A stretch of 7,570 nucleotides of DNA from the NCBI GenBank assembly GCA_031289515.1, contig JAITPH010000096.1:1-7570 (forward strand), given 5' to 3'. Of this stretch, positions 1-6,738 are shown piece by piece. Every line of letters starts with the position of its first letter. Within the stretch, counting starts at the first letter, position 1. The translations under genes were made by a program, and so were the position numbers. The DNA comes from Tannerella sp. (GTDB lineage: Bacteria; Bacteroidota; Bacteroidia; Bacteroidales; Tannerellaceae). The notes under the pieces are model-generated. The model saw only the letters and a program-made list of their open reading frames with translations, was not told where the DNA came from and searched no databases.

Positions 1-1175
1 AACGGCAGAAACCTGTTGTCGAAAGCGTTCCGGAAGCCGCCACAGTCAGCGAACAGCCCTTTGAAGCAGTAGCAGCGCCGCCACCGCCACAATCCGAAAA
101 TGTGGTTTCAAGCATTGTAGACTGGTTTATCGGAGGCAAAGGGAAGAGGTCGAAATTCGTTGAAACATTTTTCAAGATTGTAAGAGACAATTTTATCTCA
201 GCCGTAACCGAGTATGCCAATGATTATGAACAGGATCACGGTTATAATCCATTCACAGGGCAGAAGAAAGATAAAGTTGTAGCGAAGACGCCCGAAAAAG
301 AGGAGAAGCCGAAACCGGAAGCAATCGCGGAAACGAAACCGGAGCCGGAAGCAAAGCCGGAACCGGAACCCCAAACCCAAACAAGAATAAGAAAGACTAA
401 ATACGATTACCCGGAAAATGCTACACCGGAAGAAAAAAGGAAATTCCGCCTGAAAGCGTTGAAAGCGCTAAGAGCAGAAGCGAAACCGGTCGAAGAAGCA
501 GTAAAGTCGGTTGAAGAAGTAAAAGCGGTCGAAGAAGTTGCGCCTATAGAAGAAGCCACGCCAAAAAGAGGCAGAGGCAAAGGGCAGACAACTGTCGGAA
601 GAAAACCGAAAGCCGAAAAAAATATTGAGGTTGCTCCGGCAGTAATTGAGGACGTTCCGGTAATTGCGGAAGAAAGTACGGAAGCGTCGGATATTTCGGA
701 AGTTCCGGCTGTTCGGAAGAAAAGAAGTCTCGGAAGACCGAAAAGTCCCGACAGACCAAAGAAATACGACCGGATAGAAGATTTCGCCGACTGGACGTTC
801 AACAATCAGGCGTTGACAAGCTCAAATTACATAACCAACTACTTCAAGAAAGACAAGAAAAAGTTTATCAACGCTTTGGTAAAGTATGCCAGTGCGTTTG
901 AGAGCAATTTCTTTTACAATCCGTTCAGCTTTGAAATGGAAGATTACGATACGTTCATGGAGAAGTTCAAAGTCAATCTTTATGAAAAGTATACGGACTT
1001 TTTCAAATACAGCAATTCCGTAAGCAATCACATGCCGCGGGCAATACTGGGCAAGAAAAGCTATTTTGTTTATCTTGAGGAGTTAAGAGCAAAAAAATCG
1101 GCGGATATTGCAGCAAAGGGAGCGGCGGATATTGCAGCAAAGGAAGCGGAAGAGTTATCTAAGAGAGAAGAGTAA
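1..1175 (+). CDS. Unrecognised charged protein with duplicated domain and AT-hook-like linker (5' partial)
   Basis: The reading frame is open from base 3 to the TAA at 1173-1175, so the gene begins outside the window; the GTG at 102 is only an internal valine. About 390 residues are visible. After a Pro-rich stretch (PPPP near base 82) comes a ~50-residue domain (bases 111-260) containing DW, FI.A, YA and YNPF. A diverged second copy lies at 777-929 with the same landmarks in the same order. Between them is a ~170-residue low-complexity linker rich in Glu, Lys, Pro and Ala, with KPEPE and VEE iterations and basic patches KRGRGKG, GRKPK and LGRPKS that resemble AT-hook cores. The C-terminus is helical and Lys/Glu/Ala-rich with an 8-residue tandem repeat. 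There is no membrane segment, and no signal peptide can be judged. I do not recognise the family. A nucleoid- or DNA-associated scaffold is possible from the basic motifs, but that is inference only. Confidence 0.8.
   Translation, partial: RQKPVVESVPEAATVSEQPFEAVAAPPPPQSENVVSSIVDWFIGGKGKRSKFVETFFKIVRDNFISAVTEYANDYEQDHGYNPFTGQKKDKVVAKTPEKEEKPKPEAIAETKPEPEAKPEPEPQTQTRIRKTKYDYPENATPEEKRKFRLKALKALRAEAKPVEEAVKSVEEVKAVEEVAPIEEATPKRGRGKGQTTVGRKPKAEKNIEVAPAVIEDVPVIAEESTEASDISEVPAVRKKRSLGRPKSPDRPKKYDRIEDFADWTFNNQALTSSNYITNYFKKDKKKFINALVKYASAFESNFFYNPFSFEMEDYDTFMEKFKVNLYEKYTDFFKYSNSVSNHMPRAILGKKSYFVYLEELRAKKSADIAAKGAADIAAKEAEELSKREE
1101..1148 (+). repeat. 24-bp tandem repeat, two copies, in frame
   Basis: Bases 1101-1124 and 1125-1148 are identical except for one base. 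They lie inside the 3' end of the duplicated-domain gene and encode ADIAAKGA followed by ADIAAKEA. The unit is a multiple of three, so copy-number change would keep the frame. Confidence 0.9.
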
Positions 1176-1212
1176 ATGATGCGCCGTATGGAAGAGGTTT
1201 ATCTATCTTCAG

Positions 1213-1252
1213 AAAAAAAAAGCCTTACGGGAAACCATAAGACTTTTTTTTT
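1213..1252 (-). terminator. Rho-independent terminator of tRNA-Asn, possibly bidirectional
   Basis: An inverted repeat with arms 1214-1230 and 1235-1252 is flanked by a run of nine A on the left and nine T on the right. Read on the minus strand it is a continuous stem (with two G-U wobbles) closing a UUUC loop and followed by a U tract, directly after the tRNA 3' end. On the plus strand the same sequence forms a GAAA tetraloop, but the two wobbles become C-A mismatches. It may therefore also end the converging plus-strand gene, less efficiently. Confidence 0.8.
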
Positions 1253-1253
1253 G

Positions 1254-1327
1254 CTCTCCCTCTTGGACTTGAACCAAGGACCCTCTGATTAACAGTCAGA
1301 TGCTCTAACCGACTGAGCTAAGGAAGA
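1254..1327 (-). tRNA. tRNA-Asn (anticodon GTT)
   Basis: The reverse complement folds into a complete 74-base cloverleaf. The acceptor stem is TCTTCCT with AGGGAGA (one T-G wobble). The D stem is GCTC/GAGC, the anticodon stem TCTGA/TCAGA around the loop CTGTTAA, and the T stem CTTGG/CCAAG around TTCAAGT. The anticodon is GTT, which reads asparagine codons. The U1-A72 pair and G73 discriminator fit asparagine tRNAs. CCA is not encoded (CAA follows G73), so the end must be added by the CCA-adding enzyme. No second tRNA is visible nearby. Confidence 0.97.
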
Positions 1328-1351
1328 GTGATAATCTTCAGAATTGCGGTG

Positions 1352-1382
1352 CAAAGATACATGGTATTTTTTAAATATGCAA
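1352..1382 (-). promoter_or_regulatory. Promoter of tRNA-Asn (Bacteroidota type)
   Basis: On the minus strand there is a TTG (complement of 1380-1382), a 20-base spacer and TATCTTTG (complement of 1352-1359). This matches the Bacteroidota sigma-factor consensus of TTG near -33 and TAnnTTTG near -7. Transcription should start near 1346, leaving a leader of about 20 bases before the mature tRNA. The bases after the -7 box (CACCG) also occur at the transporter promoter. Confidence 0.75.
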
Positions 1383-1390
1383 TATATTTG
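1383..1390 (+). promoter_or_regulatory. -7 element for the PfkB kinase gene
   Basis: TATATTTG fits TAnnTTTG. No clear TTTG box lies upstream at the right distance, only a T run near 1367-1372, so the -33 part is weak. A start near 1396 would give a leader of about 14 bases to the ATG at 1410. This box abuts the -33 TTG of the divergent tRNA promoter (1380-1382). Confidence 0.55.
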
Positions 1391-1409
1391 CAAAAAAAAT
1401 TTTTTACGT

Positions 1410-2396
1410 ATGAAAATAATTGGAATAGGAAACGCTTTGTTAGACGTCCTGCTTCGCCTCGAAAGCGACGAGACGCTTGCATTAATGGGCGTAAAGAAAG
1501 GCGCAATGGATTTGATCGACGAATCCGGAATGAGAGAAATACAGAAAGCGCAGTCGGGACTGCAACGCTTCGAGGCTCCCGGAGGCTCGGTATGCAACAC
1601 TATGAGAGCTTTGGCAAGTCTCGGCGCTGAAGTGGGATATATCGGCAAAATCGGGAACGACGACGCCGGAAGATTTTATGAGGCAGAGACTGAGAAAGCA
1701 GGCGTAGACACGTTTTTCGTCAGGACGGAAGGAATATCGGGATGCTCGACGGTGCTCATATCGCCCGACGGCGAACGCACTATGACTACATTTCTCGGAC
1801 CCGCCGCTACGCTGGCAGACGGGGAAATTCCGGACGAAATACTCCAAAAATACGATTGCATCTACATCGAAGGCTATCTTATATCAAATGAGAAATTATT
1901 CCTGCCCATCCTGAAACGCGCAAAGAACGCAGGTCTGAAAATAGCTTTAGACCTGTCGAACTTTAATATCGTAAACGGATTCAGAGACATGCTGAAAGAA
2001 GTCGTACCGGCTTATGTGGACATACTTTTCTCGAACGAAAGCGAGGCGGAAGCATATACCGGACGCCCGGCGCTCGAATCGTCGGCTATAATAGCGAAAG
2101 AAGTCGAAATATCGGTCGTTACGGTAGGCAAGGACGGCGTACTCGTAAGCAGCAACGGCAAAACCGTGCATCAGGCGGCTTTGGAGTGCAACGTCGTCGA
2201 TACTACCGGCGCAGGCGATAATTTTGCCGCAGGTTTTCTGTACGGATATTCCAACCGTGCGACGTTGGAACAGTCGGCAGAAATCGGCGCTTCGCTGTCT
2301 GCAAACGTAATTGAGACCGTCGGAGCGCAGATATTCCCTGACCGCTGGGCAAAAATAAAGATGAAAGTTAGCGACATTTTGAGATTGTTAGCGTAA
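1410..2396 (+). CDS. PfkB-family kinase, adenosine-kinase-like
   Basis: This is a 328-residue ribokinase/PfkB-fold enzyme, expected to transfer the ATP gamma-phosphate to a sugar or nucleoside hydroxyl in the cytoplasm. The N-terminus IIGIGNALLDVL is the usual first strand with the substrate-binding Asp. GGSVCNT (58-64) is the glycine pair with the substrate-site Asn, and SPDGERTM (118-125) is typical of the family. SNESEA (208-213) matches the N-x-x-E region that binds magnesium and phosphate. DTTGAGD (264-270) is PfkB signature 2, with catalytic base Asp270 and the anion hole. Overall wording is closest to the Bacteroidales proteins annotated as adenosine kinase, but the substrate cannot be fixed by eye. 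I chose ATG 1410 because it begins at the conserved strand and lies just after the -7 box; an in-frame ATG at 1344 lies upstream of that box. No Shine-Dalgarno is present. The S41 protease gene follows after 43 bases. Confidence 0.92.
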   Translation: MKIIGIGNALLDVLLRLESDETLALMGVKKGAMDLIDESGMREIQKAQSGLQRFEAPGGSVCNTMRALASLGAEVGYIGKIGNDDAGRFYEAETEKAGVDTFFVRTEGISGCSTVLISPDGERTMTTFLGPAATLADGEIPDEILQKYDCIYIEGYLISNEKLFLPILKRAKNAGLKIALDLSNFNIVNGFRDMLKEVVPAYVDILFSNESEAEAYTGRPALESSAIIAKEVEISVVTVGKDGVLVSSNGKTVHQAALECNVVDTTGAGDNFAAGFLYGYSNRATLEQSAEIGASLSANVIETVGAQIFPDRWAKIKMKVSDILRLLA

Positions 2397-2411
2397 TATT
2401 GACTATATTTA
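2378..2411 (+). promoter_or_regulatory. Possible weak promoter before the S41 protease
   Basis: TTTG at 2378-2381, a 22-base spacer and TATATTTA at 2404-2411 resemble the Bacteroidota pattern, but the last base of the -7 box is A instead of G. The box overlaps the end of the kinase gene. The protease could instead be co-transcribed with the kinase, which ends 43 bases upstream. Confidence 0.35.
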
Positions 2412-2439
2412 CGCCGTTTTTAGAGAAAAATTTAAAAGA

Positions 2440-4158
2440 ATGAGACAGATAAAATTAAGTCTATTATTGACATTTCTTTGTGTGTGCGGCATGTATGCAC
2501 AGGAAAACAAGACTCCCGCAGCCGGAACGCAGACTGCAAACAGGGGAAAAGACGATGACAATCGTTTTGAAGTAAGCAAGCAACTGGATATTTTCAACGC
2601 CCTGATAAAGGAGTTGGAGATGTTTTACGTTGATACGATTGACATGCGTAAGGCTATGCGTCGCGGAGTAGATGCTATTCTGAAGGGACTTGACCCTTAT
2701 ACGGAGTATATTCCCGAAGACGAAATGGAGGATTTTAACATCGTCACGACCGGCGAATATGGCGGAATAGGCGCCATGATACGCTATCGCGACGGCGGAA
2801 CAGTCATCGTCGAGCCTTACAGAAACATGCCGGCGGCAGAAGCCGGACTGAAAGCGGGCGACAGGATTCTGGCAGTCGATTCGACAAACGCCGTCGGTCT
2901 GGCGTCGGACAAGGTGAGCGAATTGCTCAAGGGCGTGCCCAATACGAAGCTGACGCTGAATATTCAGCGACCGGGCGAAAAGAAACCGCGCAAATTTACG
3001 CTCGTCCGCAAGAAAATCGTCGTCGATCAGGTCGTTTATTACGGCGTTTACGGCGACGGTACAGGGTATATCTACCTAAGCGGCTTTAACGATAAAAGCG
3101 CACAGGAAGTGAAGGCGGCATACGAAGACCTCCGACAAAACCGCAATATCGAATCTCTGATACTCGATTTGCGCGATAACGGAGGCGGAATACTCGAAAG
3201 CGCCGTTAAGATTGTCGGTCTTTTCGTTCCCAAGGGAAAGGAGGCGCTGACGATGAAAGGAAAAGTAAGCCGGTGGGACAGGACTTTCCGCACTTACAAC
3301 GAGCCTGTCGATACGGTCATGCCGATAGCCGTGCTGACAAACGGCTCTTCGGCTTCGGCTTCGGAAATAGTCGCCGGCGCGCTGCAAGACCTCGACCGCG
3401 CCGTCCTCGTCGGACAGCGGTCGTTCGGCAAAGGACTTGTGCAAACGACGCACGACCTGCCTTACGACGGCAAATTGAAAGTGACGCAAAGCAAATATTT
3501 CATTCCGAGCGGCAGATGTATTCAGCAGCTTGACTACATTCACCGCAATCCGGACGGTAGCGCAGCCGCAATTCCGGACAGCCTGACTTCCGTTTTTTAT
3601 ACCGCAAACGGACGTCCGGTACGCGACGGCGGCGGTATTCGTCCCGATTTTGAGGTCGACGAGGAAAAGATGCCTACCATGCTGTACTATCTTTATGTCG
3701 ATCGGGATTATATCCTGTTCGACTACGTGACCGACTGGACGATTAATCACAAGACGATTCCGCCGGTAGAGGATTTTGTCTATTCCGACGAGGATTATGA
3801 GGCGTTTAAGAAATATATAATTGGGAAGAATTTCCAATACGACCGCCAAAGCGTAAACGCACTGAAAACGCTGAAGGATATTGCCGGATTTGAGGGCTAT
3901 TCGGATGGCGACTCGACGCTTTTCACGGCTCTGGAAGACCGCCTGAAGCCTGATCTCGAAAGAGACCTCGACCGTTACAGGAAGGAAATCAAACGCATCC
4001 TTTCCGCCGAAATCGTAAAACGTTACTACTTTCAGTACGGCGAAATGCAGCAAAATCTAAAAAACGACCCGACGCTGCTGAAAGCTATCGAAGTTCTGAA
4101 AGACAGGGAACTTTACCGGAAAACGCTCGGCAAACCGGCGTCGACGCCTGTCCCCTGA
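2440..4158 (+). CDS. S41 family carboxyl-terminal processing protease (CtpA/Prc type), secreted
   Basis: This 572-residue serine protease should cleave proteins near their C-termini in the periplasm. Residues 1-21 form a signal peptide: basic start, hydrophobic core LSLLLTFLCVCGMYA, then AQ. Residues about 45-100 are the helical N-terminal region with GLDPYTEYIP. A PDZ domain spans about 105-185 (GIGAMI, AEAGLKAGDRILAVD). The peptidase core runs about 190-400 with LILDLRDNGGG (240-250), SSASASE (303-309) and RSFGKGLVQ (327-335). By the 25-residue spacing known in the family, Ser306 and Lys331 form the catalytic Ser-Lys pair. A C-terminal helical extension of about 150 residues, often seen in Bacteroidota members, follows. 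Length is normal and all key residues are present. The ATG at 2440 precedes the signal peptide directly, with an A-rich leader and no Shine-Dalgarno. Its stop lies 8 bases from that of the converging transporter gene. Confidence 0.94.
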   Translation: MRQIKLSLLLTFLCVCGMYAQENKTPAAGTQTANRGKDDDNRFEVSKQLDIFNALIKELEMFYVDTIDMRKAMRRGVDAILKGLDPYTEYIPEDEMEDFNIVTTGEYGGIGAMIRYRDGGTVIVEPYRNMPAAEAGLKAGDRILAVDSTNAVGLASDKVSELLKGVPNTKLTLNIQRPGEKKPRKFTLVRKKIVVDQVVYYGVYGDGTGYIYLSGFNDKSAQEVKAAYEDLRQNRNIESLILDLRDNGGGILESAVKIVGLFVPKGKEALTMKGKVSRWDRTFRTYNEPVDTVMPIAVLTNGSSASASEIVAGALQDLDRAVLVGQRSFGKGLVQTTHDLPYDGKLKVTQSKYFIPSGRCIQQLDYIHRNPDGSAAAIPDSLTSVFYTANGRPVRDGGGIRPDFEVDEEKMPTMLYYLYVDRDYILFDYVTDWTINHKTIPPVEDFVYSDEDYEAFKKYIIGKNFQYDRQSVNALKTLKDIAGFEGYSDGDSTLFTALEDRLKPDLERDLDRYRKEIKRILSAEIVKRYYFQYGEMQQNLKNDPTLLKAIEVLKDRELYRKTLGKPASTPVP

Positions 4159-4166
4159 CAATCCGG

Positions 4167-5972
4167 TTATTTCCTGACAACCGTTTGAACTACATTTATG
4201 ACATAGTCGCCCAGTTTCTCACACTCGGCGACTATGTCCATATAATAGACGCCATCGGAGTAACGATACTTGCGGGTGTCTATGTTTTCGAGGTTGTCGT
4301 TCTTCAACTGGTCGCGATAATTGTTTATCTCGTTCTCGATGTTGATTGTGATGTTGAGGTCTTCGCGCGTAATGTCCTGTTCGGGCTTTTCGAGTATGCC
4401 GTTCATGTGGACTACCGCCTTTTCGGCGAGCGAGAACATGTTGTCGATGTTGCGATTCTGGCTGTCGAGGAAGACGGATTTGCCGTCGTTCCGGCGCTTG
4501 ATGGCTCTGGATAGATTGTTGCACGAATCGGCGATGCTTTCTATCTCCGAAATGACGCGCAACATTATCCGTATGTTTTCCTTGCCCTGCGCGCTCAACC
4601 GGCCTTCGAGCACTTTCGTCAGATAGGCGGCTATTTCCAGCTCCATGCGGTCGCTAATCTGTTCGTACTTGTCTATCCGCAGGTATATCTTGTTGAACTT
4701 GTCGGTGTCCGTTTCATAATACAGGTCTTTGACCATGCCGAACATGCGGTGCACGCGCTTTCCGTACAGCGCTATTTCCTGTTTCGCCTGCAAGAGCGAC
4801 AGCTCCGACGTCGAAAGAATGCCGGCGGACACGAATTTGAGCTGAAATTCTTCTTCATTCTGGTCTTTTTTGGTCTTGATGACGTAGGAACAGATTCGCA
4901 CGTACAGTTTGACAAACCATATCATTATACATATATTAATAATGTTGAACATGGTATGGAAGAGCGACAGACCGAACGAGACGGATACCTGAAGCGACAT
5001 GACTTGCTGCTGCAAGGCTGCAAGGCCCGGGTCGGTCACCTCGCGGCCGGACGTTATCTGTTCTATCGTTTCGGGACTTAGGACGCTCAGGAAATCGGTC
5101 AGTTCCGACGGATTGCCGGGTCCGTAGTGCGTAACAAGCCACGATATGGCGCTCGTGAACGGATAGAAGAGCGCAAGCATCCAGCAGACGCCGAATATGT
5201 TGAACATGAAATGGGCTAATGCGGCTCGCCGCGCCGGAACGTTTGCCGAAATGGCTGCGATATTTGCGGTTATCGTCGTTCCGATATTCTCGCCGAGCAC
5301 CATTGCGGCTGCCATTTCGAACGGTATCCAGCCTTTTGTGCACATTATAAGAGTGATGGCGACCGTCGCGCTCGACGACTGGACTATCACCGTCATCAAA
5401 CCGCCGATAAAGAGGAATATCAGGATTGAGCCGTAGCCCATGGACGTGTAGTTTTGTATGAACGACAGTATTTCAGGATTGCCTTTCAGGTCGGGAACGG
5501 AATCTTTCAGATAGGCAAGTCCGAGGAAAAGCAGGGCAAAACCCATGAGAAATTCGCCCCACGACTTGCGTTTGCTGTTGTTCGAGAAGATGAGCGGAAT
5601 ACACAGCCCGATGATTGGAATTGCAAATACGCTTATATCGACCTTAAATCCGAAAAGCGAGATGATCCATGCCGTAACCGTAGTACCCACGTTAGCGCCC
5701 ATGATGACGCTGATGGATTGTGCGAGGTTGAGCAGTCCGGCATTCACGAAACTGACTACCATGACCGTCGTGGCGCTCGACGACTGAATGAGCGCCGTAA
5801 TAAGAACACCGGTCAGAACGCCTGTTACGCGGTTGGTAGTCATAACAGACAGTATACTTCTCATTCTATCGCCTGCAACCTTCTGAAGGCCTTCGCTCAT
5901 AATCTTCATTCCGTAGAGGAACATGCCGAGAGCGCCGATGAGTGTTAGAAAATCCAAAAAAGAATAGTCCAT
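4167..5972 (-). CDS. Na+/Pi cotransporter family membrane protein with PhoU-like tail
   Basis: This 601-residue inner-membrane protein of the NptA/YjbB-type Na/Pi cotransporter family probably moves phosphate with sodium. Two homologous repeats carry the family hallmarks: QSSSAT at 63-68 and 198-203, each followed by a glycine motif (GANVGTT at 92-98, GENIGTT at 227-233). Hydrophobic segments fill about 5-360. The remainder (about 390-600) is soluble and helical, with E/D-xxx-D motifs (E437-D441, E478-D482, E585-D589) like the metal-binding motifs of PhoU, suggesting a built-in regulatory domain. This membrane-plus-PhoU-like layout is known in the family. The ATG at 5970-5972 was preferred over an in-frame TTG at 5999, because that TTG overlaps the -7 promoter box and would precede transcription start. 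The gene stands alone with its own promoter. Direction of transport in this organism is not determinable here. Confidence 0.92.
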   Translation of the reverse strand: MDYSFLDFLTLIGALGMFLYGMKIMSEGLQKVAGDRMRSILSVMTTNRVTGVLTGVLITALIQSSSATTVMVVSFVNAGLLNLAQSISVIMGANVGTTVTAWIISLFGFKVDISVFAIPIIGLCIPLIFSNNSKRKSWGEFLMGFALLFLGLAYLKDSVPDLKGNPEILSFIQNYTSMGYGSILIFLFIGGLMTVIVQSSSATVAITLIMCTKGWIPFEMAAAMVLGENIGTTITANIAAISANVPARRAALAHFMFNIFGVCWMLALFYPFTSAISWLVTHYGPGNPSELTDFLSVLSPETIEQITSGREVTDPGLAALQQQVMSLQVSVSFGLSLFHTMFNIINICIMIWFVKLYVRICSYVIKTKKDQNEEEFQLKFVSAGILSTSELSLLQAKQEIALYGKRVHRMFGMVKDLYYETDTDKFNKIYLRIDKYEQISDRMELEIAAYLTKVLEGRLSAQGKENIRIMLRVISEIESIADSCNNLSRAIKRRNDGKSVFLDSQNRNIDNMFSLAEKAVVHMNGILEKPEQDITREDLNITINIENEINNYRDQLKNDNLENIDTRKYRYSDGVYYMDIVAECEKLGDYVINVVQTVVRK

Positions 5973-5996
5973 ATTCGCAAAATTTAGTTCACGGTG

Positions 5997-6027
5997 CAAA
6001 TTTACTTGTTTATTTTGAAAAAGTCAA
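5997..6027 (-). promoter_or_regulatory. Promoter of the Na/Pi transporter gene
   Basis: On the minus strand, TTG (complement of 6025-6027), a 20-base spacer and TAAATTTG (complement of 5997-6004) match the Bacteroidota consensus fully. The expected start near 5991 leaves about 19 bases before the ATG. The sequence TTTGCACCG is shared with the tRNA-Asn promoter. Confidence 0.8.
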
Positions 6028-6080
6028 GATTTCCAGATAAAAAAACATGTCGGCTCTTTGATAATTGACAATTGGCGTGT

Positions 6081-6090
6081 CCGTCATTGC
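6081..6090 (+). repeat. Left copy of direct repeat CCGTCATTGC flanking the toxin-antitoxin operon
   Basis: The 10-mer CCGTCATTGC occurs here and again at 6795-6804 in the same orientation, on either side of the toxin-antitoxin pair. A second pair lies outside it: TAATTGACAATT at 6062-6073 and TAATTTGACAATT at 6959-6971, differing by one inserted T. Both could be intergenic repeat-family fragments rather than target-site duplications. Confidence 0.5.
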
Positions 6091-6126
6091 AGGTATCCTC
6101 CCCATCATTATATATGACATTTAATT

Positions 6127-6156
6127 TTTGATTCTCGATTTTCGATTGTATCTTTG
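6127..6156 (+). promoter_or_regulatory. Promoter of the toxin-antitoxin operon with 7-base iterations
   Basis: TTTG at 6127-6130, an 18-base spacer and TATCTTTG at 6149-6156 match the Bacteroidota consensus. The spacer is nearly filled by three 7-base units of the form TYGATTN (6128-6134, 6135-6141, 6142-6148). Transcription should start near 6163, about 19 bases before the antitoxin ATG. Autoregulation by the antitoxin or the complex at these iterations is a hypothesis. Confidence 0.7.
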
Positions 6157-6181
6157 CGGCATACTAAGAAATAATTCAGCT

Positions 6182-6436
6182 ATGTCAAAGAAACAGTATA
6201 ACACCGAAGATCAAGCGCCAATGACAGTCGGCGAGCCTGCTGTGGCATACGGAAACGCGAGCGCAAAAACTTCGCCGGACGACGGATGGAATCCAAATGT
6301 TCCGTTTCACGGCACGCAGGAAGAGTGGTGGGAACACTTTCATCAAATCGAGCAGGGACATTTTACGCCATTGGAAGAAGCTAACAGGGAATTTGAAGCA
6401 TGGAAGAAAGCGTATCTCGCAAGCCGGTTGACCTAA
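6182..6436 (+). CDS. Probable antitoxin of a RelE/ParE-type toxin-antitoxin pair
   Basis: This small 84-residue acidic protein immediately precedes and overlaps a RelE/ParE-like toxin gene by 37 bases, the usual order for a type II antitoxin. ATG 6182 is chosen because it follows the promoter start site by about 19 bases; an in-frame TTG at 6128 lies inside the promoter. The N-terminal half (about 1-45) is rich in Ala, Pro, Gly and Ser and looks unstructured, with no visible helix-turn-helix or ribbon-helix-helix motif. The C-terminal half (about 45-84) should be helical and aromatic/acidic (EEWWEHFHQIEQ, then LEEANREFEAWKKAYLA), a plausible toxin-wrapping segment. There is no Shine-Dalgarno. 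I recognise no named family, so the function rests mainly on context. If a DNA-binding region is truly absent, autoregulation would need another route. Confidence 0.75.
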   Translation: MSKKQYNTEDQAPMTVGEPAVAYGNASAKTSPDDGWNPNVPFHGTQEEWWEHFHQIEQGHFTPLEEANREFEAWKKAYLASRLT

Positions 6437-6738
6437 GCGACAAATTCAAAGCAAGTCGTATACATATTTACGATTATACTGTTGATACGTTTGGCTACTT
6501 TCAGGCTGAACGTTACCTGCAACAAATCATGCAATCTCTGGATACGCTTTCCGAATATTATGCCGTGTACCCCGAATGTCGCCATCTTGCCACCAAGAGC
6601 CGAATGTACCGCAACATCATTCTTGACGCTCATTTGATTGTTTACCGGATTACGAACGAGCGCATCGAAGTATTGGATATTATTCCCGCCGCATCAAGTA
6701 TCGGCAGGATTCGCGAAGCCCGCAATATCCGTCTTTAA
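6400..6738 (+). CDS. RelE/ParE family toxin
   Basis: This 112-residue protein has the RelE/ParE fold pattern: N-terminal helices (IYDYTVDTFGYFQAERYLQQI, about 22-42, then MQSLDTLSEYYAVYPECRH), a strand region RMYRNIILDAHLIVYRI with the conserved basic residues, and the closing strand RIEVLDIIPAAS followed by an Arg-rich C-terminus (GRIREARNIRL). Family members act as mRNA interferases on the ribosome (RelE) or as gyrase poisons (ParE). The Y-P-E-C-R turn and terminal Arg-rich helix look more ParE-like, but target assignment by eye is unsafe. The only ATG or GTG start before the conserved helices is 6400, which overlaps the antitoxin gene by 37 bases and implies translational coupling. The frame is intact. 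No plus-strand terminator with a T tract follows. Confidence 0.82.
   Translation: MEESVSRKPVDLSDKFKASRIHIYDYTVDTFGYFQAERYLQQIMQSLDTLSEYYAVYPECRHLATKSRMYRNIILDAHLIVYRITNERIEVLDIIPAASSIGRIREARNIRL

Noticed and set aside
407..805. 132-residue minus-strand open frame opposite the charged linker
   Set aside because: It mirrors the Glu/Lys/Pro-rich low-complexity sequence of the plus-strand gene and has no start context or recognisable domain.
1344..1409. Upstream ATG extension of the kinase by 22 residues
   Set aside because: It would start before the -7 promoter box and adds residues unlike the family's N-terminus, which begins at MKIIGIGN.
3076..4053. 325-residue minus-strand open frame opposite the S41 protease
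   Set aside because: The plus strand carries all catalytic motifs of the protease in frame; the opposite frame is a shadow without recognisable features.
4164..4183. Hairpin CGGTT/AACCG as a shared terminator of the convergent genes
   Set aside because: The stem is only 5 bp with a 10-base loop and no T tract on either strand.
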